A DNA stretch of 64,000 bases from Lepas anatifera (taxonomy: Eukaryota > Arthropoda > Thecostraca > Lepadidae). Shown one piece after another: positions 46,797 through 56,282 of this stretch. The translations under genes and the position numbers were made by a program. The stretch spans positions 885,501 to 949,500 of the forward strand of contig JAOTON010001681.1 of NCBI GenBank assembly GCA_034440635.1, given 5' to 3'. Below the pieces are notes generated by a model, which saw only the letters and a program-made list of their open reading frames with translations, did no database searches and was not told the origin of the DNA. How positions within the stretch are numbered: the stretch's first letter is position 1; each line of letters begins with the position of its first letter.

Positions 46797-47003
46797 AGAT
46801 CCAGGGGAAGATGCACACGTGCCCCCGCCCCCGATCGGGTCCCGGCACCCCCTGAAAGGACACTGGCGGCCCCTGAAACGCTGCTACCCCCAAGCTACGA
46901 GTAGAATTGTCTCTGCGATAGGAGTTATCCCCTCCATGTAAGCTCACGCCGCATAAAAGTGTCATCATTGCCCCCTCCGATCAGAAGTCCTGGATCCCCC
47001 CAT
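46797..47003. mobile_element. Small GC-rich element with GATCCAGGGG ends
   Basis: Begins CAGATCCAGGGG and ends TCCTGGATCCCCCC, an imperfect inverted pair about 200 bp apart, with GCCCCC-rich interior. It resembles the GGCGGATCCAGG modules near 2992 and 34938. Confidence 0.4.
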
Positions 47004-47159
47004 ATAGAATAGGCGATTCCCATCCCATCCGTGTGAAAATACTTGGCTGACTTATTAGGACCTCAACACTTAGGTAAAGAAAAAAGGCTGAATTTGTCTA
47101 TTCAACAGCTTTGCAATATCACCAGCAATTTTTCTCTAGCTCCTCTAGAGATCAAGTTC

Positions 47160-47595
47160 AAGGAGTGAGAACAGGGACCGGTCAGATCGTCAGTCGGGAC
47201 CGGGCAGGGGAGAGTAGAGCCGCCATTAGTCAGATTGTCAGTCGGGACCGGGCAGGGGAGAGTACAGCCGCCATTAGTCCGATCGGCAGTCGGGACCGGG
47301 CAGGGGAAGTACAGCCGCCATTAGTCCGATCGGCAGTCGGGACCGGGCAGGGGAGAGTACGCGCCATTAGTCCGATCGGCAGTCGGGACCGGGCAGGGGA
47401 GAGTACAGCCGCCATTAGTCCGATCGGCAGTCGGGACCGGGCAGGGGAGAGTACAGCCGCCATTAGTCCGATCGGCAGTCGGGACCGGGCAGGGGAGAGT
47501 ACAGCCGCCATTAGTCCGATCGGCAGTCGGGACCGGGCAGGGGAGAGTACAGCCGCCATTAGTCCGATCGGCAGTCGGGACCGGTCAGGGAGAGT
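47160..47595. repeat. 47-48 bp minisatellite, ~9 copies
   Basis: Units carry GATCGGCAGTCGGGACCGGG followed by CAGGGGAGAGTACAGCCGCC. The first two units have GATCGTCAG or GATTGTCAG and a few are one or more bases short, so frames are not maintained. Confidence 0.96.
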
Positions 47596-48381
47596 TGATC
47601 CGGCCCTGTTCTTTGAGCAACATCGGCAATGTTTACTGCTGGACTTCGCATGCTGAGGAGCATACATCTTTAGCTGCATCTTGCTGCTGCTCATCGGGTT
47701 TTCCAAAGCTGATGCAAATAAGCATTTGTATCAAAGCCGCTTCTATGGCTGTCTCTGATAAAACGTTTCCAAATTTCGGAACAGTATTCTGTTCTGTTGC
47801 CCAAGTAATGCCGTGCCGGAGTTCACGCCTGATGTCAAAATGTCATAATAGTGCGCATGAAATTCGACTGCATAGTGACAAAACAGACACAGACCAAAAA
47901 TCGCAATACGAAAATCCCTCTAGGAGTAAAAGTTTACCACAGAGAAATTTCCGGGGCCAGTAACAGAGCAGACGAGAGCCGCGTTCGTTACTCGAGCAGC
48001 GGTACTGGCCAGCTCAGTGACTGGCCAGCTCAGCTGACTGGTCGACATGCACGCTGCCCGGCTTGGCTTTAATTGGCGCGAATGCTGGTAGATTGGGCTA
48101 GAGCACGTATAGCCGTTGTTTTCTCCCGGACCCGAATTCCATCTGTTAAGAACACCAAGTCGAGAGTTGTCTTTACACCCACTCACCACGGAGCCGGGCG
48201 CCTGCCTGCTCTATCCGCCGAGCGCGCGTCCAGCAAGAAGACAAATGAAATTTGAAGGTCACACTGGCCTCGGCGTTCGAAAAAGATAAAAGTCAAGTGC
48301 AAAGCAGTTGTTCGTGCCGCAGCTCAATCTTCCAGCTCGCTCCTAAAAAATCCGCTCCAGCGACGTGCATATTGGCTTCTA
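47596..48381. other. No gene seen
   Basis: Anonymous DNA between the minisatellite and the palindromic element. Overlapping short frames have no domain. Confidence 0.4.
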
Positions 48382-51300
48382 GGGCATTCCAGGACAAAAC
48401 GACCGAAAATATTTAAATAAAAAACGCATTGCCTGATTAACAAGTTTTGTATATCATTGCACTCGTCTTGAACCACACATTATTTAAAAAAAGAAAATTG
48501 TAAAAATGTTGACTTTTAATTTGTTTGACCTTTTCTTTTGTGACCTAGCTTGATCTGTTGGCAGTTGAAATGGACCTTTTAGACACCTAAAAAATGTTGC
48601 TTCATAAATTATCTTCCGATAGAAAAATGCGTTCTTGCTGTAAATTGCAAATTTTTCGCACCTAAGGTAGGTATGCAGACGGTTTTTTACCACTGCAGTA
48701 GTACAGCCCTATGTTTAGCACCGCAAACATAGCGATTGCTTTTGAATCGGTTGCTTGCAATGATATTGCATTGTCTTTACGTTTTCATCGTGCAAGTGTC
48801 AGAGTTTATGAGAATTAACACGCGCCCACTCGACGGTGCGGGCAACCGGCCTCCTCAGGTTCATTTTTCCATAATCACATATGCGAACAGACTTTGGAGC
48901 TGTCTGGCAACATTGGCTATGCTTGATTGTGGAATGTACGAAAACTTAATCGTGGTGAAAAATGTATGCGTAAGGAAAGCATATGTGCCTTTGGCATCAC
49001 GTATTTGATCTTTCACTGAACTTTTTAAACCATCGTGATATGCTGCCGGTTTGGCCGTGCTCTCGAAAAAGTCGCAGGCGCCCTTGCTGTGAGACGTAGT
49101 GAACACGCTTCATTCACATAATTGAATCTTGCTTCGATATAACTTTTGCACTTGAATTAAACCTTTACATTGCTTTAAAATCGTATGCATAGCGGCACAA
49201 TTTGATGTAGTTAATATTTTTACATTGCGCAGCACAGCTTTCCGCCAGGAGATGTACATTCTTCATTCATTTCTCTCGCTTTCATGCTCCAGGCATAAGT
49301 TCTGAAAAAACACGAGCCATCACAGTGTTGTGTTTGGAGCCATCTGATATCACACAGGCTCCGTGGCCTGATTGTTGGTTATCTCTGCTGTTCAGTAAAC
49401 CATGTACAATGAACAGTGCACTGGGAGCGACGGCGCTAAATAGCCCGTTTTAATCTCTACCGACAGTGTTACATACAATCGTTTGGTTGGGTCACCTTTG
49501 AGGTCGCTCGAGGTCAAAGTATTCCTCAGAGGAACACAAGGAAAACCTAAATTTTGTGGTATAATAGCTGAAAGAGCAGAATCGTAGAACATTTTTCAGC
49601 ACCATTGCAATGCTCTTGTCGAGCCCGATCGGATTATATATCTTGTCTAGTCAAATTTCAAAATTAACATGCTTTAACCTAGAGCCGGGCTTAGGTCTGT
49701 ATGGTAAAAAGAATACTAATCAAACTGCAGTGGCAAGTCAGACACGGGAACGTAAAAATAAACACATCCATCCCAATTCTCGACAGTTCTCAATTCTCGC
49801 AAGTTATCAAAATTTACAAATTGCCCCATGCATTTCTAATGGAAAGATCGTGACGCTGACCTTGTCCCAGGTTATCAATATGAAAATCCTGCTACGAAAA
49901 ATTATCTTGCTCGGTGACCTTACTATGTGATGTGAATCTAAAAGCACGATAGGTTAAATTTGATCTTACTGATGCACCTCCAAAGTTTTTCAAGGTTAAG
50001 TCTCTTGACCTGGGTTGGCGGTGTGACCTAATATGACCCACACCTAAAATTTTGCCAGAAGCTGCAAACATGTCGAGTTAGAGGTCGATGAAGTATAGTG
50101 GCGCTGGGCGATGGTGTTTTTTTTACTACCTGTGGAAATCTGAGGAGGCCGGTTGCCCGCCCCTTCGTGTGGACCAGAGTTGTGCGACTCGCGAGTCAGA
50201 GTCGGAGTTTAACTCAAATTCCGACTCATTCGACACTGAGTTGAGTTGAGTCGGTAAAATTTGACAAGTGAGTTGAGTTGAGTCGGTTCACAACCCGTCA
50301 ATGAGTTGAGTTGAGTTGTGACGACAACGAGTCAAATGAGTTGACGAAAAAAAGTTGGCTCAACAGGAAAACATTATGTCAAGTAAAAGTGTTTGAATTA
50401 GCCTACCTTTTGCAAACCTCCTTTCACCTCCTTTAAATACTTTTTCCTCCAGAATTTAAATTGTTTAAATGAAAGTTTCAATTTTTTTCAATATATCAAT
50501 AATTGTATGGTTCAATTTCTTATTTTAAAGGCCCATCCGGTCTGAAGAAATCCCTAGGCACAAATAACACATATACTCGAAAAATTTAACAGGTTCCTAT
50601 CACTGGCATTTCAAATCTCTCAAAAACTTCCATTTTCAATATTTAACATTACTTCTTTACTTCAACCACTCCAACAACACGCGTCGTCGTCGCTGATTGT
50701 TGTCGTCAGTGGTCGTCGTCTGAGAATAGTGTGTGCGACATTGCTGACTTTGAAGAACAAATTCAACTGAGTATAGGTTCAAGCTCAATAAGCCTCAAAG
50801 CAAAAAGTGTAAACATCACGTGATAATTCATAAAGCCATGCAAATATTTGTATACCTACATGTTATATTGTTTCTTTTGTCCTAAATGCGCCGTCTGCCG
50901 CTGCTCTTTTCATTTTGCCTATTAAAAGCAGATTCTGCTATTAGTATAGGAAAAATTGGACCCCTGATTGGACAGAAATGTTGAGACGCTTTAATCGCAA
51001 GAATCAGAAGAATTATTCCATGCTACGGGTTTTGTCTGATCAGAGACCCTCGCCTGGCGTCCGCGTTTTATTTAAAAAGTTATACATCATAATTTGTCTA
51101 TGAAATCGTGCTCCAATTTTGAAGAGCGATAGGTATGTATTGTACTGGAGGTTCTCAAGCTAAAAAATGGATTGGGTTTAAAATATGAATATTCTTAAAA
51201 TCCAACACGTTGATATAATTTCCATTTCTAATGTCCTTTGTCATATATGACACACTTTTTCTTAGGGTTTGCTGTAGTTCTTAGAATTAGCAATTGCAAC

Positions 51301-52610
51301 TAGATACTCTAGTAATTATTGCTCAACTTTTGATTAAACTCATGACATAGTAATGTTTAATTTATAAAAATTGCCTAGCATCGTTCTTTAACAGAAAAAA
51401 CAATACCTATACCATTCCTACAAATACAGTTTATATCATGTTTTGTTAGCTTTGACCTTTTTGACAGTATGGAGACTCAATTTTTGCCTGTGTTGGTGTA
51501 ACCTTAGCCCTTGCCCTTTTAGGTTCCTTTTCATTTCATTGACGTAGTTTGATATGCAATGCTGCTTTTAAAAATAATTGCAACATGTGGTAGCTTTTTG
51601 GGCAGTGACAGTCTGGAAGAATTAAAAAGTTATTTATGGTTGCTTGGCTAATTGTTAACCAATGTTTGAATGACAATTAATTAATTTTGATTCTTTTAAT
51701 CTTCCGCTTCGTGTCAGACTTTTTGAACAGCATGTGTTTTGCTGGTTTATTGATGCATTTCTGTTTTTTTTAATATTATTTATATTTATCATTTATTTAT
51801 CTTATTTTGAAAACGAGTCGAAGTTTGAGTTGAATTGCGTCAGAGTTGAGTCGGATGAATTTAGCCTTGAGTCAGAATTAAGTCGACTCACTGATCTCTT
51901 GATCATGAGTTGAGTCAACCGCTCTCAGCACTTGAGTTGAGTTGAGTCGACTGAATAAAATTCTAAAACGCACAACTCTGGTGTGAGTACGTGTTAATTC
52001 TCATAAACTCTGACACTCGTACAATGGAAATTTCGTAAAGGCGATGCAATATCATTGCAAGCAACCGATTCCAAACGCAATCGCTTTGTTTGCGGTGTTA
52101 AACATAAGGCTGTACTACTGCAGTGGTCAAAAACCGTCTGCATACCTACCTTAGGTGCTAAAAATTTGGAATTTATAACAAGAACGCATTTTATTTTATT
52201 TACCGGAAGATAATTTATGAAGCAAATTTTTTTAGGTATCTAAAAGGTCAATTTCAACTGCCAACAGGTCAAGCTAGGTCACAAAAGAAAAGGTCAGACG
52301 AATTAAAAGTCAAAATCTTTAAAATCTAAAAATGTTCTTTTTTCAAAATACGGTATGTATCAAGACGAGTTCAGTGATATACAAAACTTGTTCATCAGGC
52401 AATGCGTTTTTGAGTTATGAAGCATCAAAGATGAGTCTACAAGGTGACCTCCCAAAAATGCCTCGAGCTATAACCCGATGACCGTTGGTCGGAGGGGCTA
52501 AGATTCTTGCAGGCGTTTTTCTGGCCCAAATCTACCCCGCAGACAAACTTTCATATTTTTTTCTAGACATGGTGGTGTGAAGCCTTGGTCGATCTGTCCT
52601 GGAATCCCCC
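48382..52610. mobile_element. Palindromic DNA transposon, copy 2, carrying a nested element
   Basis: Same termini as copy 1 (28481-31331): GGGCATTCCAGGACAAAACG at the left, inverse at 52591-52610. The left arm is shortened (48382-48865), then ~500 bp of unmatched DNA, then the shared centre (49410-50040). The right arm is split by the GACTC-rich element at 50175-51980 and resumes at 51981. Removing that insert leaves about 2.4 kb, close to copy 1. Confidence 0.86.
50175..51980 (-). mobile_element. GACTC-rich non-autonomous DNA transposon, copy B (hAT-like)
   Basis: Complete copy: both ends read CAGAGTTGTGCG in inverted orientation, followed by arrays of GAGTTGAGTC words. The flanks GTGTGGAC (50167-50174) and GTGTGAGT (51981-51988) agree at 6 of 8 positions, compatible with an aged 8-bp target duplication. 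CAGAG ends plus 8-bp duplications fit hAT. No transposase frame. It interrupts the palindromic element, so it is the younger of the two. Confidence 0.82.
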
Positions 52611-53430
52611 TTCTGTCGGGCGTGGGAACTGGCCAGTTATTGCTCGTGAACAGGAGTAATGACTAAGGGCAATATCTGGCAGTGATGGGGGTGAGCATAG
52701 AAGTTGGGGCGGGGCGGGCGATGTGTCCCGACTACGCTTCTGATGAAATTCTTCCATCCTAGCAAACAGGACTCCAACGCTAAATGTACACCCAGCGGTC
52801 AACACTTTCCAACAAAGAAGAGGCGAGAGGAAAATACAGCATGCAAATTTTTAGGGCATTTTTTGACTCTTAGAAAAGTTACACAACCTCTGTTTCTTCC
52901 CCTGCTTTGTTGTTCTGCTTTAGCACAAGAGGCGACCAATACGTAGCGGCCACGGGATGGGCCGTCATGACGAGCATTGCTCAGGTAGAATCAGCTTTAA
53001 GCAAAGCATAATATGCCACATCTGGAAATCAATCACGCACGTTCAACAAGGGACGGGACATACACATTATACACTCACGAATCATCGTTAATCACCACCT
53101 AATCTAAAATGAGTCGGAACACCCAGACTCTTTGTCAACTAGATAACTATATGCCTGTCACCAGGAACATATTCTAGCGGGATCGAATAGGACTCGATAA
53201 TATACGAGCACTGCCCTCCACGGAATTCACCCAGACACGGTTTATCACTTGCCCTAAGGGGACACTTGGGTCGAAGTACAGTGCTCAGCAGAGAGCAAAA
53301 CACAACAACGCATCGGTCGTTGATAGCCTCACTAATGGATCATAACACGCCACGCCTCTTCATTCGCTCGCACTGTATTCACTGCTGGGTCCAGGGCAAC
53401 GGAGCAAGTCCTCCTGACGAGGCATTGAGG
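52611..53430. other. No gene seen
   Basis: Anonymous DNA leading into the 30-bp minisatellite. Frames at 52563-52946 show no domain. Confidence 0.4.
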
Positions 53431-53670
53431 GCGCAGCTGAGCCCAGCGCAGCAGCGGGGAGCGCAGCTGAGCCCAGCGCAGCAGCGGGGAGCGCAGCTGA
53501 GCCCAGCGCAGCAGCGGGGAGCGCAGCTGAGCCCAGCGCAGCAGCGGGGAGCGCAGCTGAGCCCAGCGCAGCAGCGGGGAGCGCAGCTGAGCCCAGCGCA
53601 GCAGCGGGGAGCGCAGCTGAGCCCAGCGCAGCAGCGGGGAGCGCAGCTGAGCCCAGCGCAGCAGCGGGGA
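53431..53670. repeat. 30-bp minisatellite, 8 identical copies
   Basis: Eight perfect copies of a 30-bp unit starting GCGCAGCTGAGCCCAGCGCA. Identity implies recent expansion or homogenisation. Frames of 116-141 codons on both strands are products of the repeat. Confidence 0.98.
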
Positions 53671-54168
53671 ATAGCGGCAGCAGTGAACTGAGCAGTGACT
53701 CGCCCTCCACACAATGTGCAGGTCAGGCGACTGCTCCCCTGCACTTATTTATCTACTGATTGCCAGCATTGGGAAGCCTGAGCCAAACGTCCAACATTAT
53801 TGGGCCAAGGCATTTGAGCTTCACCCGTAACAGGTTTCATTTGACATCGATGGTGCCTTCAAAGTGACGCCAGTGTAGTTTGACATTCTGATGTCACGGC
53901 TGACAGAGCTTCCTCGATGCCAAGGCCGATAACACGTGTCGAACTGACAAGCACGGCTGAAGGAGTCAGCCGGACTCCATTTTCTTAGCGTGGCAGATCC
54001 AGAACCCAAGTAATCCAAAAGTGATCTCCGGTAACGGCGGAATAATAACCCTCATGGAGCTAAGTAACAAAATGTCGTATCGGATTTAATTTTTTACTTG
54101 CAATGGAGGGCAACGGAAGTTTCCCGGTCTCAGGAAATCACACACGAGAGAATGTAACACCAAACCCT
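53671..54168. other. 3' flank of the DPP4-like gene
   Basis: No other gene is seen. A minus-strand ATTAAA (54085-54090) lies about 80 bp after the DPP stop codon and is a plausible polyadenylation signal. Confidence 0.45.
54085..54090 (-). terminator. Candidate polyadenylation signal ATTAAA
   Basis: ATTAAA on the minus strand, ~80 bases downstream of the stop at 54171-54169. This is the commonest variant of AATAAA; assignment is by position only. Confidence 0.4.
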
Positions 54169-54318
54169 CTAGGTTATTTTCTTCTTCTTGCGAAGCTTTG
54201 CAAGCGCCTCGTCGATAATCTTCTTGGGCGGCAGAAAACAATGTTCTATGAAGTCTTCCATCATTGAATACATATGCTCCTTCACGCCACCCAAGAAGTG
54301 GTTTTCGTCTGGATAAAT
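54169..54318 (-). CDS. DPP4-like last exon (catalytic histidine, stop)
   Basis: Acceptor GACCACAG before 54318; translation IYPDENHFLGG, then EHMYSMMEDFIEHCF, which is the family's C-terminal helix with the triad His in DENH. A lysine-rich tail beyond the usual end closes with KKKKIT and a TAG at 54171-54169. The tail is longer than in human DPP4, which stops soon after the helix. Its KKIT end resembles a dilysine ER signal, but in a type II protein this end would be lumenal, so that is unlikely to work. Reading phase is 0 at the exon start. Confidence 0.88.
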   Translation of the reverse strand: MYPDENHFLGGVKEHMYSMMEDFIEHCFLPPKKIIDEALAKLRKKKKIT

Positions 54319-56205
54319 CTGTGGTCACCAAAAAAAGCGTCAAGTCAAAGACGATGTGGGCACTTCACGTGGCAGCTCCAGATGTGCTCCCTAATAAACA
54401 GACGAGCTGGCTACACAATCAGGAACAAAACTGATCATGCCACCAACCCAGTTTGCATTGTCAATGACCAAGAGCCGTCGAGATCTGGTACATTGGTGTA
54501 GAGATTTGCAGGGAAACAGACATTCGACAGTTATTATTATTACTACGAATGCAGAGCACACTATCAGATATTTGAACATCTTCTGACATCTTTTAATTCA
54601 TGTAGACGAGGCTTGTAGCCTCAACACATGAAGTACATAAACAATGGCCTGAGAAAGTAAGGAACGTAACACAAGGGACCTAGCTAGAGACAACTCCCGT
54701 CCACAGCTGCAGTCAGCTGGTCCCACCCCAGCCCCTCCTCAAACGACCACTGAGCAGCGAGTCCGTCCACAGCTGCAGTCAGCTGGTCCCACCCCCAGCC
54801 CCTCCTCAAACGACCGCTGAGCAGCGAGTCCGTCCACAGCTGCAGTCAGCTGGTCCCACCCCAGCCCCTCCTCAAACGACCGCTGAGCAGCGAGTCCGTC
54901 CACAGCTGCAGTCAGCTGATCCCACCCCCAGCCCCTCCTCAAACGACCGCTGAGCAGCGAGAGATCAACATACTGGAAAGGCCTCCAAATACGTGGTGCT
55001 AGGCCGTATGGGCGCAATCGAATACTCCTGGCGCTTGCAGCCCCGAAAATACAGACACAAGGATTGCCTCAGACGACCAAAAATGTCAGCACTGAGCTTA
55101 ATAAGCGGTCAAGGCCATTCAAATGGCCCAAACAGTCATCTTGTGTTCAGCAAAAGCATACAGCATTGCGAGGGGGTGTTGAAAAAAGCGTGTCACGGTC
55201 AGCAAAGATTACCGCCAAATACATCATTTTACGCTCCCTAGGACCAGTTGATCCCCCTTCCCCAACCCGGACCCTGAATCCACCAGTCAACAGGTCAAAC
55301 AAGAAGCTTATGCAAATACCGATACAATGTTTCCAAAAAATGTGGAGTCTCTCAGAAAATAACATGGTCGTATATAAAACATTCGCGTGGGATTCCGAGG
55401 AAATCCTTATCAGAACAATCACTTGTTTCCTCACATTTCCAGCTTCAAATATATAGGAACCCTGGCGCTAGGAACCCACATATGGGACCTATGTCCCTCC
55501 AGGCCCTACAGCCAGCCGCTGCACCCACCTGCTGTCTGGAAGCTGACGCCGGCCCTGACCAGAGCCCGGCTCAGCACCATGCTGTGTTGCACGTGCACGT
55601 TGTCGTCGGCAGTGCCGTGGATCAGGAACAGGTTCTTGTCCTTGAAGAGCGGGGCCTGCCGCGTCAGGTCCGAGTCGTCGTACCCTCGGTGGTTGCCTCC
55701 TCGGCCGGGCACGCCCATAAAGCGCTCCGTGTACGCCGAGTCTGACGACGCATGCACACGACTCAACGGGGCCCGAACTCCCGCCCCGGCGACACACACC
55801 CACTGCTGCACGGAGCCCGAACTCCCGCCCCGGCGACACACACCCACTGCTGCACGGAGCCCGATCTCCCGCCCCGGCGATACACACAGACTGCTCTATG
55901 CACACGCAGTCTTCCTGGCCACCGACACACACAAACTGCTCTATATATGTCCAATCTCGTATCCACCGACACACACGAACTGTTCTATATACGTCCAATC
56001 TCCTATCCACCGACACACACGAACTGCTCTATATACGTTCAATCTCCTATCCACCGACACACACGAACTATTCTATATATATACGTCCAATCTCTTTTCC
56101 ACCGACACACACAAACTGCTCTATATACGTCCAATCTCCTTTCTACCGACACACACGAACTGTTCTATATACGTCCAATCTCCTTTCCACCGTCACACAC
56201 GAACT

Positions 56206-56282
<77 letters not shown>

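Noticed and set aside
54169..54183. Dilysine (KKIT) ER-retrieval signal on the DPP4-like protein
   Set aside because: Dilysine signals act on cytosolic tails; DPP4 relatives are type II or secreted, so this end would be lumenal.
54739..55017. 92-codon repeat frame on the minus strand
   Set aside because: Encodes only the 65-66 bp minisatellite inside a DPP intron.
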